18,581 nt of DNA, from assembly GCA_029210545.1 (NCBI GenBank), contig JARGFV010000047.1:1-18581 (forward strand), in the 5' to 3' direction. This DNA is from a bacterium. GTDB lineage: Bacteria > BMS3Abin14. The first letter of the stretch is position 1. Each line of letters starts with the position of its first letter. This document shows positions 6,993-15,289 of the stretch, in pieces. A program made the position numbers and the translations under genes. The notes under the pieces are model-generated. The model worked only from the letters and a program-made list of their open reading frames with translations, did no database searches and was not told the DNA's origin.

Positions 6993-7733
6993 CTACATAT
7001 ACATCCCGCCGTTGACGTGCAGCACCTGGCCCGTGATGTAGGAGGCGTCGTCGGAAAGCAGGAACCTGACCGACGCGGACACATCCTCGGGAAGCCCGAG
7101 GCGGCCGTTGGGAATCAGGGACACCAGTTCATTTCTGGCCTTTTCCGGCAAATTGTCGGTCATGGCGGTCTGGATAAAGCCCGGAGCGACCGCATTGACG
7201 TTGATGCCTCTCGCGGCGACCTCACGGGCCAGTGATTTTGTGAGCCCGATGACGCCTGCCTTGGAGGCGGAATAATTGGTCTGGCCCGCGTTCCCCATGG
7301 CACCCACCACGGACGAGATATTCACGATCCTGCCGGAACGCTGCTTCATCATGGTGCGGATCACTGCCTTGGAACAAAGGTAGGTGCCGGTGAGGTTGAT
7401 GTCAATGACCGCCCTCCAGGCGTCATCACCCATACGCATCATGAGCGCGTCCCGGGTGATCCCGGCGTTGTTGACCAGATAGTCTATTCGCCCGTATTTA
7501 TCCAGGGTTTTTTCGACCATGGCCTCGACGTTGTCCGCGTCGGCCACGTTGACCTGGAAGGCAAGCGCGTCGATACCCGCGGCTGCCGCCTCGGCTGCCG
7601 CTGATTCCGCCGCTTCGATATTGATATCGGCGGCGACGACATCGACGCCGATCTCAGCGAGGTCCAGGATGATGGCTCGCCCTATCCCCTGCCCGCCGCC
7701 GGTAACGATGCCCACTTTTCTGTCCGCCATCAT
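6993..7733 (-). CDS. fabG: 3-oxoacyl-[ACP] reductase
   Basis: This 246-residue short-chain dehydrogenase reduces 3-oxoacyl-ACP with NADPH in fatty-acid elongation. It has the cofactor motif TGGGQGIG at residues 11-18, NNAG at 88-91, and the catalytic S141, Y154 and K158 in the YSASK context. The C-terminal LHVNGGMYM is typical of FabG. The start is ATG at 7733, overlapping the fabD stop by 4 bp (ATGA), with a G-rich ribosome-binding site inside fabD. An adjacent ATG at 7730 is equally good. The stop codon abuts one arm of the acpP-leader inverted repeat. Confidence 0.96.
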   Translation of the reverse strand: MMADRKVGIVTGGGQGIGRAIILDLAEIGVDVVAADINIEAAESAAAEAAAAGIDALAFQVNVADADNVEAMVEKTLDKYGRIDYLVNNAGITRDALMMRMGDDAWRAVIDINLTGTYLCSKAVIRTMMKQRSGRIVNISSVVGAMGNAGQTNYSASKAGVIGLTKSLAREVAARGINVNAVAPGFIQTAMTDNLPEKARNELVSLIPNGRLGLPEDVSASVRFLLSDDASYITGQVLHVNGGMYM

Positions 7734-8671
7734 TCACCCCCCAGGCACGCCACCGCACCGTCAATGTCCTCCGGAGATGCAAAGGAGTGTGCTGCGGCCT
7801 GTTTGTCGATCCTTTTCGCGAGTCCGGTCAGGACCTTCCCGGGCCCAACCTCTAAAAAAGATGTCACACCCCTGCCGATCATGGCCCTCACAGAATCCTC
7901 CCACAGGACCGGGGAGGTCACCTGTCTGATCAGGGAGGGCACGATCTGACCGCTTTGGGTCAGGGCTTTTGCCTGAGCGTTGTTTATCAGAACGGTCTTT
8001 GGACTGTCAATATGAATGTCTCTGAGGACCTCTTCCATTCGCCGGGCCGCCGGTTTCATGAGCGCGCAGTGGAAAGGAGCGCTGACGGGAAGCTCCACGG
8101 CACGCCGCCCCCCTCTCTCCCTGTAAAGATCCATGGCGGCAAGCACGTTGGACCTGTGACCGGCGATAACGATCTGTCCGGGCGCATTGAAGTTGGCTGC
8201 CGCTGCAACCCCGCCGGCGGCCGATGCTTCCCGGCACACTTCAAGAACATCCTCGCGATCCATACCCAGGAGAGCCGCCATGGCGCCTTCCCCTGCCGGC
8301 ACCGCGGCCTGCATGGCCACGCCCCTTTCGCGCACCGCGGCCACCGCGTCTGAAAAGGAAAGGCTCCCGGCCGCGACGAGGGCCGTGTATTCCCCGAGAC
8401 TGTGACCTGCCACGAAAGCAGGGGCGACGTTTGTCCTGGCTGACAGGGCCCTGAGTGCGGCAACACTGGCCGTAAGGATGGCGGGCTGGGTGTTCTCGGT
8501 CAGTTTGAGACCCTCTTCCGGGCCGTCGAAACAAAGGCCGGAAAGAGAGATCCCCAGAACATCATCCGCCTCTTCGAAAGTCCGGCGCGCCTCTTCAGAC
8601 CACTGGACGAGTTCCCGGCCCATGCCGACATACTGGGATCCCTGTCCGGGAAAGACCAGTGCGTAGCTCAT
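7730..8671 (-). CDS. fabD: Malonyl-CoA:ACP transacylase
   Basis: This 313-residue transacylase loads malonyl groups onto ACP. It has the N-terminal FPGQGSQYVGMG, the nucleophile S91 in GHSLGE, and the partner H201 in SAPFHCALM, all as expected for FabD. The length is normal. It overlaps etfA upstream and fabG downstream by 4 bp each (ATGA), so these genes are translationally coupled. The coupling to etfA is notable, because it ties an electron-transfer flavoprotein directly into the fatty-acid operon. Confidence 0.96.
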   Translation of the reverse strand: MSYALVFPGQGSQYVGMGRELVQWSEEARRTFEEADDVLGISLSGLCFDGPEEGLKLTENTQPAILTASVAALRALSARTNVAPAFVAGHSLGEYTALVAAGSLSFSDAVAAVRERGVAMQAAVPAGEGAMAALLGMDREDVLEVCREASAAGGVAAAANFNAPGQIVIAGHRSNVLAAMDLYRERGGRRAVELPVSAPFHCALMKPAARRMEEVLRDIHIDSPKTVLINNAQAKALTQSGQIVPSLIRQVTSPVLWEDSVRAMIGRGVTSFLEVGPGKVLTGLAKRIDKQAAAHSFASPEDIDGAVACLGGE

Positions 8672-9873
8672 GAAAGACCTCTTGCGGATTTAACAGCACG
8701 GATGATCTCGGGGATAATGGTGAACAGGTCACCCACCAGCCCGTAGGTCGCAACATCGAAAATGGGGGCGTCGGCATCCTTGTTGACGGCCACGATCACA
8801 TCGGACGCCTGCATTCCGGCAAGATGCTGCACGGCACCGGAGATGCCGCAGGCAATGTAAAGCCTGGGCTGGACTGTCTTGCCGGTCTGTCCCACCTGGT
8901 GGCTGTACGAAATCCACCCGGAATCTACAGCAGCCCTGGAGGCACCGACGGCGCCGTCCAGCAGGAGGGCCAGTTCTTCCATAACCTTGAACCCCTCCGG
9001 ACCGCCCAATCCGCGGCCTCCGGAGACGATGATATCCGCCTCGGCCAGGTTGACCGTGTCCATGATATCTTCGACGACTTCGATCACCCTGGTCCGGATA
9101 TCGATCATTGCCTCGTCAACCCCCCTGATGACGTGGACCTCACCCTTGTGGTGAGGATCACCCGGAGCCGCGGGCAGGACCTTGTGCCTGACTGTAGCCA
9201 TCTGGGGACGGTGGCGGGGGCAGATGATGGTCGCCATGATGTTGCCGCCGAAGGCCGGCCGGGTCTGGAGAAGGTCCCCGGTTTCGGGGTCAATAGCGAG
9301 GGCGGTGCAATCGGCGGTGAGGCCGGTTTTGATCTTGGACGCGACCATGGGAATGAAGGAGCGGCCCATGAAGGTGGCGCCGGCAAGAACGATGGAAGGC
9401 CTGTGCTCCAGGATAAGACCGCTGAGGACAGAAGCGTAGGGTCCGTCGTTGAACTGGGCCAGGACCGGGTCGTCCACGTAAAGGACCTCGTCGGCCCCGT
9501 AATGGACCAGTTCCCTCGCGGCAGGTTCCATGTCGTGGCCGAGAAGGACTGCAGTGACCTTTTCACCCGTCGTTCCGGCCAGGTCACGGCCCGCCCCCAG
9601 CAGTTCCATGACAACAGAGGAAACCTTGCCGTTCCTTTGTTCCGCGAAGATCCAGATCCCCGAATAGGACTCCTTGTCCAGATCGGGAAGCTCAACCTCG
9701 CTCTCCTCCTGGATGATGGCCTCCACGGGGCACGCTTCGATACAGGCAAGGCATATGGTGCACTTTTCGTTGATCCAGGCGACCCCGTCCACCATCTCGA
9801 TGGCTTCGTAGGGGCACGAATCAAGACACGCCTCGCAGCCGGTACACTCTTCCTTGATAACAACTACAGCCAA
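8668..9873 (-). CDS. etfA: Electron-transfer flavoprotein alpha subunit with N-terminal ferredoxin domain
   Basis: This 401-residue protein fuses a two-cluster ferredoxin (about residues 1-60) to a full EtfA. Cluster motifs are C10-x2-C13-x2-C16-x3-C20 and C38-x2-C41-x2-C44-x3-C48. The EtfA part ends in the FAD-binding domain (GGRGLGGPEGF, SGWISYSHQVGQTGKTVQP, GISGAVQHLAGM, NKDADAPIFDVATYGLVGD). It passes electrons between acyl-CoA dehydrogenase and another carrier. The start is TTG at 9873, with AAAGGAG 7 nt upstream; an upstream TTG at 9906 lies in repeat DNA. It is preceded by etfB and overlaps fabD by 4 bp. Whether the pair bifurcates electrons cannot be settled here. Confidence 0.93.
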   Translation of the reverse strand: MAVVVIKEECTGCEACLDSCPYEAIEMVDGVAWINEKCTICLACIEACPVEAIIQEESEVELPDLDKESYSGIWIFAEQRNGKVSSVVMELLGAGRDLAGTTGEKVTAVLLGHDMEPAARELVHYGADEVLYVDDPVLAQFNDGPYASVLSGLILEHRPSIVLAGATFMGRSFIPMVASKIKTGLTADCTALAIDPETGDLLQTRPAFGGNIMATIICPRHRPQMATVRHKVLPAAPGDPHHKGEVHVIRGVDEAMIDIRTRVIEVVEDIMDTVNLAEADIIVSGGRGLGGPEGFKVMEELALLLDGAVGASRAAVDSGWISYSHQVGQTGKTVQPRLYIACGISGAVQHLAGMQASDVIVAVNKDADAPIFDVATYGLVGDLFTIIPEIIRAVKSARGLS

Positions 9874-9894
9874 TGAAGCTCTCCTTTGTGGCAG

Positions 9895-9966
9895 TCCAAG
9901 GTCCAATGTCCAAAGACCCAGGAAAAAGCGTTCTCTCCCTTTGGACTTTGGCCTTTGGGCTTTGGG
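9895..9966. repeat. Inverted heptad repeat array between etfB and etfA
   Basis: Three heptamers TCCAAGG, TCCAATG, TCCAAAG (9895-9915) face four heptamers CTTTGGA, CTTTGGC, CTTTGGG, CTTTGGG (9939-9966). The two arms are complementary, with 23 nt between them. The etfB stop lies 8 nt beyond. Confidence 0.85.
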
Positions 9967-9973
9967 CCAATGC

Positions 9974-10759
9974 TCAGATGATGTTCTGCTCTTTCAGCCC
10001 TTTTACAAGGTCAGCGGCCATCACGGCCGGTTCCCCGGTCCACTTGACCCCGTCCCGGGAAAGGTCGGGGGAAAAGATCTTTACGACCCTCGTGGGGGAA
10101 CCGTCCAGGCCCAGACAGGGGTCCTGAACTTCCAGATCCTCCCTGGCGAAAGTCCTGATCTCGGCCTTCTTTGCCCTCATCTTCCCTTTCAGGGACGGCA
10201 GGCGGGGTTCGTTGATCTCCTTGACCACCGTCATGAGTCCGGGGAGCGGCATGGAAACGAGTTCGTACCCCTCCTCGAAGGTCCTTTCCACCACCATCTC
10301 CCCCGAATCGACGGAACGGATCTTGCGGACGAACGCTACAAAGGGGATGCCGAGCTGGTCTGCCAGTGAAGGCCCGACCTGGGCCGTGTCGCCGTCGATG
10401 GCCTGTTTGCCGCAGAGGATGAGATCCACCTGCCCCAGCCTGCTTACGGCCGCAGCCAGCGTGTAAGCCGTAGCCCACGTGTCGGAACCGGCGAATGCCC
10501 GGTCGCTGACGAGGCACGCTTCATCGACTCCGAGGGAGATCGCCTCACGAAGAGCGGACTCGGCCTGGGGCGGTCCCATGGTGAGTGCCGTGACGGTCCC
10601 GCCGTGGGCCTCCCTGAGACGGACCGCCTCCTCGATGGCGTACATGTCGAAGGGGTTGATGATGCTGTCGACGCCTTCACGCATCAAGGTGTTGGTTTCG
10701 GGATTGATCTTGACCTTCGTTGTGTCGGGGACCTGCTTGATACACACGACAATGTTCAT
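9974..10759 (-). CDS. etfB: Electron-transfer flavoprotein beta subunit
   Basis: This 261-residue EtfB begins with MNIVVCIKQVPDTTKVKINPETNTL. It carries the nucleotide-binding region and the family signature region CGKQAIDGDTAQVGPSLADQLGIPFV. It ends in a short helix (KGLKEQNII) that contacts EtfA. With EtfA it forms the flavin heterodimer that accepts electrons from, or donates them to, the acyl-CoA dehydrogenase encoded upstream. The ATG at 10759 has AGGAA about 8 nt upstream; the in-frame extension to 10846 runs into repeat DNA. A 100-bp gap filled with heptad repeats separates it from etfA. Confidence 0.95.
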   Translation of the reverse strand: MNIVVCIKQVPDTTKVKINPETNTLMREGVDSIINPFDMYAIEEAVRLREAHGGTVTALTMGPPQAESALREAISLGVDEACLVSDRAFAGSDTWATAYTLAAAVSRLGQVDLILCGKQAIDGDTAQVGPSLADQLGIPFVAFVRKIRSVDSGEMVVERTFEEGYELVSMPLPGLMTVVKEINEPRLPSLKGKMRAKKAEIRTFAREDLEVQDPCLGLDGSPTRVVKIFSPDLSRDGVKWTGEPAVMAADLVKGLKEQNII

Positions 10760-10869
10760 TTTATCATTCCTGGGGTTTATGCGGTGCGCGATAAAGGGCA
10801 ATCTGCTTCGTTCTCGGTCGCGTGTGATCCTCGAAGTACCCGGCAATGTACGTCTGTGGTCCCTCGCTT

Positions 10870-10897
10870 CCGCCGTCGCTCTATTGAGCTATGGCGG
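10870..10897. repeat. Imperfect hairpin resembling a tRNA D-arm
   Basis: CCGCC (10870-10874) pairs with GGCGG (10893-10897), and GCTC pairs with GAGC inside. The minus strand reads CCGCCATAGCTCAATAGAGC, like a tRNA 5' end with its D-arm, but no anticodon arm, T-arm or acceptor 3' strand follows. It sits in the 246-bp gap between the dehydrogenase and etfB genes (10760-11005), which shows no gene. Confidence 0.45.
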
Positions 10898-10954
10898 GAC
10901 AAGCCCTGCGGCCTTGCATCTTACCCGTTCTCCCACACCTTAAAGTCGGTGTTC

Positions 10955-10989
10955 CTCTGCACTCTGCACCCTGCACTTTGCACCCTGCA
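10955..10989. repeat. Heptad repeat array downstream of the acyl-CoA dehydrogenase gene
   Basis: Five perfect-register heptamers: CTCTGCA, CTCTGCA, CCCTGCA, CTTTGCA, CCCTGCA. The consensus CYYTGCA is the same as in the array at 18352-18372. Confidence 0.85.
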
Positions 10990-10991
10990 CT

Positions 10992-11020
10992 GCCAGGAAA
11001 TAGTCTTACGATTTCCTGGC
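10992..11020. repeat. Hairpin spanning the acyl-CoA dehydrogenase stop codon
   Basis: GCCAGGAAAT (10992-11001) and its exact complement (11011-11020) form a 10-bp stem. The 9-nt loop contains the stop codon at 11006-11008. The coding 3' end thus supplies one arm. Confidence 0.75.
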
Positions 11021-12163
11021 ATACTCTTTGATCAGCGCCGCGCCAATGACGTTGCGCTGGATCTGGTTGGTGCCCTCGTAGATCTGGAGGATCTTGGCGT
11101 CACGCATCATCTTTTCCACCGGGTACTCTTTCATGTAGCCGTATCCGCCCAAGACCTGGACGGCGTTGGTGGTGACCTCCATGGCCACGTCCGCAGCGTA
11201 AAGTTTGGTCATGGCCGAGACCTTGGAAACGTCCTTGGCTCCGCTGTCGATGTACCTGGCCACTGCATAGGTCAGGGCGCGCGCCGCCTCGGTCCTTGTG
11301 GCCATGTCGGCCAGTATATGCTGAACCGCCTGGAACCCGATGATGGGCTGGTTGAACTGGTGCCGCTCACGGGCGTACTGAACGGCGACGTCCAGAGCGC
11401 CGGTGGCAACTCCAACACCCTGGGCCGCGATACCCGGCCTGGACATGTCCAGGGTTTTCATGGCCACCATGAAACCCAGCCCCTCCCGGGAAATGATGTT
11501 CTCCGCGGGGATGCGGCAATCCTCGAAAACAAGCTCCCGGGTTGCCGAACAGCGGATCCCCATCTTGTTCTCCTTCTTTCCGAAAGAAAAACCGTCCATA
11601 CCTTTCTCGACGATAAAGGCGGAAGCTCCACGCGCACCACGGCTCTTGTCCGTGATGGCAATCACGGAATAGATATCCGCCTCGCCGCCGTTGGTGATCC
11701 ACTGCTTGGTCCCGTTGAGGACGTAGGAATCCCCATCCCTGACGGCAGTGGTGCGGACACCGCCGGCATCGCTGCCCGCGTTGGCCTCGGTGAGACCGAA
11801 GGCGGCGAGTTTTTCGCCGGACGCGATCTGCGGGAGGTACTTTGCCTTCTGCTCTTCGCTGCCGTTGAGCAGGATGGGATAGGCGCCGAGGCCCGTGGCA
11901 GCATAACTGACCGACACTCCCAGGCACGCCCTGGACAGTTCCTCGACGGCGATGCACGTTTCGAATACTCCCAGTCCCAGGCCACCGTATTCCTCGGGGA
12001 TGTTGATCGCGAACAGATCGGACTGGCCGCATACTTTCATGATGTCCCACGGGAACTCCTGGGTTTCGTCCAGTTCGGCCCTTACAGGCACCACCTTTTC
12101 TAGGGCGATCTGCCGGGCGATCTCCGAGATCGCCTGCTGCTCTTCGGTAAGGAAGTAGTCCAT
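11006..12163 (-). CDS. Acyl-CoA dehydrogenase
   Basis: This 385-residue FAD enzyme interconverts acyl-CoA and 2-enoyl-CoA, exchanging electrons with Etf. The family marks are FGLTEANAGSDAGG, KQWITNGGEADIYSV, ERHQFNQPIIGFQAVQH, GGYGYMKEYPVE, and the catalytic base E363 in IYEGTNQIQRNVI. The position of the base fits the short- or medium-chain (butyryl-CoA-dehydrogenase-like) group. ATG at 12163 has GGAGGT 5 nt upstream. It precedes etfB and etfA on the same strand, forming a usual electron-transfer trio. That trio is unusual inside a fatty-acid synthesis cluster. The stop codon lies in a hairpin. Confidence 0.95.
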   Translation of the reverse strand: MDYFLTEEQQAISEIARQIALEKVVPVRAELDETQEFPWDIMKVCGQSDLFAINIPEEYGGLGLGVFETCIAVEELSRACLGVSVSYAATGLGAYPILLNGSEEQKAKYLPQIASGEKLAAFGLTEANAGSDAGGVRTTAVRDGDSYVLNGTKQWITNGGEADIYSVIAITDKSRGARGASAFIVEKGMDGFSFGKKENKMGIRCSATRELVFEDCRIPAENIISREGLGFMVAMKTLDMSRPGIAAQGVGVATGALDVAVQYARERHQFNQPIIGFQAVQHILADMATRTEAARALTYAVARYIDSGAKDVSKVSAMTKLYAADVAMEVTTNAVQVLGGYGYMKEYPVEKMMRDAKILQIYEGTNQIQRNVIGAALIKEYARKS

Positions 12164-12175
12164 TTGAACCTCCGG

Positions 12176-12258
12176 TTTCGTGTGTGCGTAGGGCGTTCGT
12201 GCGTATGAGCGTAGATATTAACGCAATTACGCTTCACGGACATACGCTTAACGGAAGG
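12176..12258. repeat. Intergenic inverted GCGT/ACGC array upstream of the acyl-CoA dehydrogenase gene
   Basis: GTGCGTA/GAGCGTA-type units (12176-12212) face ACG units spaced 7-8 nt apart (about 12218-12252). The layout, and the adjoining ompA-like 3' end, parallel 2151-2253. Confidence 0.6.
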
Positions 12259-12336
12259 TTATTCCGTTGCCGTTGTCGTTTCCTGAGCTTCGCTGATGCT
12301 CTCGTTGGGCGGCAGGGGCACGATCTCGATACGGCG
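12259..12336 (-). pseudogene. Relic of the 3' end of an ompA-like gene
   Basis: On the minus strand this encodes RRIEIVPLPPNESISEAQET plus TTATE and a stop. It matches the C-terminus of the OmpA-family gene at 2251-3285 (RRIEIVLLPPYESMSEAQES and so on). I count 69 of 78 identical bases, with several differences at third codon positions. Homology ends sharply at 12336, where an in-frame stop lies just upstream (TAA two codons before). The rest of the gene is absent. The remaining gap to the fabH stop (12337-12426) holds only a small palindrome, AGACCGGTCT. Confidence 0.85.
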
Positions 12337-12426
12337 GTATTAAGACCGGTCTCTCCCCACCCGCGAGTTTGTGCGCTCCGGGGACGAAAACAGGTTAATT
12401 CCCGGTCCTGTATCTGGCGGAATGCG

Positions 12427-13410
12427 TTACCAGTGCACCAGGGCAGCGCCCCACGTCAAGCCGCCCCCGAATGCCTCGAGCAGCACCTTGTTACCGGGGC
12501 TGATCCTTCCCGCGCGGACCGCCGCGTCCAGGGCCATGGGAACTGATGCCGCGGATGTGTTCCCATGCCTGTCCACCGTCACGATCACCTTCTCCATGGG
12601 AAGCTTGAGCTTTCGTGCCGTGGCCATGATGATGCGTAAATTCGCCTGGTGGGGAACAAGAAAATCGATCTCCTCTTCCGAAAGATCGTTGGCCTCCAGG
12701 ACTTCATCCACGACCTCACTCAGCTTGGTCACCGCGATCTTGAACACTTCGTTACCCTGCATCTTGACCGTGTTGAGCTTCTGATCGATGGCTTCCTTGG
12801 TGATGGGTATCCTGGAGACTCCAGCGGGAGCGTAGAGGAGTTCAGCCAGGCGGCCGTCGCTGTGCAGGTGTGTCGATTCGATCCCCCTGTCACCCTCACC
12901 CGGAACCAGGACGACCGCCCCTGCCCCGTCACCGAAAAGGATACAGGTGTTACGGTCCTCCCAGTCAAGGAACCGGGTGAGAACCTCCGCCCCGATGACC
13001 AGGACACGTTTATATGTACCGGTACGGATAAACAGGTCACCGATGGTCAGGGCATAGATGAAACCGGTGCAGGCTGCTTCGAGGTCAAATGCGGCGGCTT
13101 TGACGGCACCGAGATTCTTCTGGACGAACCCGGCGGTGGAAGGGAAATAGTGGTCCGGGGTCAGGGTCGCGACGACAATAAGGTCAAGATCGGCAGGATC
13201 GACACCGGCCATGTCAAGGGCAGCCCGGGCGGCTTCGGTGGCCAGGTCGGAAGTGGCCTCCTCCGGCGCGGCCATGCGCCTTTCACTGATACCGGTCCTG
13301 GACACGATCCACTCATCGGTGGTGTCCACCATCCTGGCCAGGTCAGCGTTGGTGATGATCTTTTCCGGAAGGTAGGAACCGGTGCCGGCGATGACAGTTC
13401 TCAGGCTCAT
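12427..13410 (-). CDS. fabH: 3-oxoacyl-[ACP] synthase III
   Basis: This 327-residue initiating condensing enzyme joins an acyl-CoA primer to malonyl-ACP. The triad is complete: C114 in [10 protein letters not shown]254 in [10 protein letters not shown] and N284 in RHGNTSAAS. Its N-terminus [21 protein letters not shown] is typical. ATG at 13410 lies 10 bp after the plsX stop; GGGAG upstream is rather far (about 16 nt), so coupling to plsX is likely. Downstream, instead of fabD, come the ompA relic and the dehydrogenase/Etf genes. Confidence 0.96.
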   Translation of the reverse strand: MSLRTVIAGTGSYLPEKIITNADLARMVDTTDEWIVSRTGISERRMAAPEEATSDLATEAARAALDMAGVDPADLDLIVVATLTPDHYFPSTAGFVQKNLGAVKAAAFDLEAACTGFIYALTIGDLFIRTGTYKRVLVIGAEVLTRFLDWEDRNTCILFGDGAGAVVLVPGEGDRGIESTHLHSDGRLAELLYAPAGVSRIPITKEAIDQKLNTVKMQGNEVFKIAVTKLSEVVDEVLEANDLSEEEIDFLVPHQANLRIIMATARKLKLPMEKVIVTVDRHGNTSAASVPMALDAAVRAGRISPGNKVLLEAFGGGLTWGAALVHW

Positions 13411-13420
13411 GGCGGCTGCT

Positions 13421-14521
13421 TTATTCTCCCTGCTCGGAGGAAGCCGGCTCCTTGGGGTCCATGTCCTGCCTCTTTTCCTTGATCTGCTCGAAAACATGTT
13501 GGACCTTGTCTCCGAAACTCTGTCTGAGTTCCACGCTGGACTCCACTTCCTCGCGCACCCTTTGGTCCACCCTGGTCTTGGCGTAATCGTAGGACATCCT
13601 GATGGCGTTCTTGATCGCCACGGGGTTGGAACGCCCGTGGGCCATGACACCAATACCGTCGAGGCCCATGAGCAGCGCTCCCCCGTACTCGGCGTAGTCG
13701 AACCTTCGTTTGAACCGTTTGAGAGCCGGCCGCATGAAAAGATACCCGAACCTCCCGAAAAGGGAGGATTTTATCTCGGTTTTGAGCCGCGTTCCAAGAG
13801 CCTGAACGACACCCTCGGCGGTTTTCAGGGCCACGTTGCCCACAAAACCGTCGCATACGACCACGTCGACACGGTCATTGAAAATATCGCCGCCCTCCAC
13901 GTTGCCGAGAAAGTTAAGGTCGCTCTTTTTAAGCAGCTTGTAGGTGGTTCGGACCACCTCGTTTCCCTTGCCGGGTTCCTCGCCGATGCTGAGAAGACCG
14001 ATCCTCGGTGACGGGATGCCCAGCGTGTAACGGGCAAGGGCGTGGCCCATGAAGGCAAACTGGACCAGGTTGTGGGACTTGCAGTCCACGTTGGCTCCAG
14101 CGTCCAGCATCACCACCCGACCGTCCACGGTGGGCAGGATGGATCCGATACAAGGCCTGTCCACGTGTGGCAGAGTGCCCAGAACATGAAGGCCCGCCAG
14201 CATGGCCGCTCCGCTGTTTCCGGCGGACATGGCGGCATTCGCCTCGCCGGACCGCACCAGCTCGAAGGTGCGGCGGATGGATGTGTCCTGTTTCGAGTTG
14301 AGGGCCTTGCGGGGCGATTCGTCCATGCGAACCACTTCATTGGCGTGTTTGATGATGAGCCTGGAAGCCTGCCGGGGATGTTTGGCCACAAGGGGTTCTA
14401 CCACCTCACGGTCCCCGACCAGGATCACGGTACAATCCAGTTCATCAACGGCCAGGGCCGCTCCCTCGATGACAGCTTGGGGGGCGTAATCCCCCCCCAT
14501 TGCGTCAACTGCGATCTTCAT
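13421..14521 (-). CDS. plsX: Phosphate acyltransferase PlsX
   Basis: This 366-residue enzyme converts acyl-ACP to acyl-phosphate for phospholipid synthesis. The N-terminus [21 protein letters not shown] is diagnostic, followed by [30 protein letters not shown] and [16 protein letters not shown]. The C-terminal 30 residues are charged and variable ([22 protein letters not shown]), somewhat longer than in E. coli. The start is ATG at 14521, 21 bp after the rpmF stop. The rpmF-plsX-fabH order is widely conserved. Confidence 0.97.
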   Translation of the reverse strand: MKIAVDAMGGDYAPQAVIEGAALAVDELDCTVILVGDREVVEPLVAKHPRQASRLIIKHANEVVRMDESPRKALNSKQDTSIRRTFELVRSGEANAAMSAGNSGAAMLAGLHVLGTLPHVDRPCIGSILPTVDGRVVMLDAGANVDCKSHNLVQFAFMGHALARYTLGIPSPRIGLLSIGEEPGKGNEVVRTTYKLLKKSDLNFLGNVEGGDIFNDRVDVVVCDGFVGNVALKTAEGVVQALGTRLKTEIKSSLFGRFGYLFMRPALKRFKRRFDYAEYGGALLMGLDGIGVMAHGRSNPVAIKNAIRMSYDYAKTRVDQRVREEVESSVELRQSFGDKVQHVFEQIKEKRQDMDPKEPASSEQGE

Positions 14522-14542
14522 AATGGCTGATCAAGGGGCCCT

Positions 14543-14725
14543 TCAGACCTCTTCGATCTCCAGGACCTTGCGACCCTTGTAGTAACCGCAGTGGGGGCAA
14601 ACCCGGTGTGGAGTCTTGGACTCGCCGCACTTGGTGCAGGTGCTGACAGCGGGGCTGGGCAGCGCATCATGGGCTCTGCGCTGCCTCGTCCGTGCTTTGG
14701 CCATTTTCTGTTTTGGGACTGGCAT
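14543..14725 (-). CDS. rpmF: 50S ribosomal protein L32
   Basis: This 60-residue L32 has the basic N-terminus MPVPKQKMAKARTRQRRAHDAL and a zinc ribbon formed by C30, C33, C43 and C46 (CTKC and CPHC). It is therefore the zinc-binding form. ATG at 14725 follows a GGAGAGG ribosome-binding site. It lies 10 bp after yceD and 21 bp before plsX. Confidence 0.98.
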   Translation of the reverse strand: MPVPKQKMAKARTRQRRAHDALPSPAVSTCTKCGESKTPHRVCPHCGYYKGRKVLEIEEV

Positions 14726-14735
14726 TTTCCTCTCC

Positions 14736-15263
14736 TTACCTCTTTTTTTTCTCCATCCGTTCCTTCAGCTCCTGCAGGGCCGTAAAACGCGGATCGACTA
14801 TCCGGGGCCGGCACCGGCATTCACCGCCGGCGGCGCCGCAATCAGGACAGAGCCCACCGCAATCCGCCCGGCACAAGGGCTTCATGGGTAAAGCCAGAGA
14901 AATCTGTTCCGCGATGAGATGGTATATGTCCAGCGCATCCCCGCGGAAATGTTCAACGTTCAGGTCGTCAGGCCCCAGTTCCATCTCCTGAGCCGTATTT
15001 TCGAGATCCGTGATCGACCTGAGTACGAGGTCCACCGGTTCATCAACCCTGTAGACGATATCGGAAAGGCAGCGGGCACACGCCATCGACACCTCCCCGC
15101 TGACCGAACCTTTGACCAGGACCTGGCTTCCTGTTTTCCCTATTTGAAAGGAACCGGTAACCGGACCCTTGATATCAAACTCCCGGAGCGCCGGATCATC
15201 AGGATCCAGGTTGACCTCGATCTCGATCCCCTCCGGGAGGATATCCTCAAGGTGCAGCAGCAT
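14736..15263 (-). CDS. yceD: YceD/DUF177 family protein
   Basis: This 175-residue protein belongs to the DUF177 family, which almost always precedes rpmF and has been linked to 23S rRNA processing and accumulation. It shows the conserved ACARCLSDIVYRVDEPVDL and LDIYHLIAEQISLALPMKPLC, followed by a cysteine-rich CGGLCPDCG near the C-terminus. ATG at 15263 is chosen because GGAGGG is 5 nt upstream; the GTG at 15269 would overlap that site. It is the first gene of the fatty-acid operon, 20-25 nt behind the predicted transcription start. Confidence 0.93.
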   Translation of the reverse strand: MLLHLEDILPEGIEIEVNLDPDDPALREFDIKGPVTGSFQIGKTGSQVLVKGSVSGEVSMACARCLSDIVYRVDEPVDLVLRSITDLENTAQEMELGPDDLNVEHFRGDALDIYHLIAEQISLALPMKPLCRADCGGLCPDCGAAGGECRCRPRIVDPRFTALQELKERMEKKKR

Positions 15264-15289
15264 CCCCACCCTCCGAAGTCAAGAAGGAA

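Noticed and set aside
10865-10900. A tRNA gene on the minus strand
   Set aside because: Only an acceptor/D-arm-like stretch is present; no anticodon arm, T-arm or matching 3' acceptor strand can be found.
10604-12103. 499-codon open frame on the plus strand opposite the acyl-CoA dehydrogenase and etfB genes
   Set aside because: It is the antisense of well-supported genes, has low-complexity His/Gly/Asp-rich composition and no family resemblance; long antisense frames are common in GC-rich DNA.
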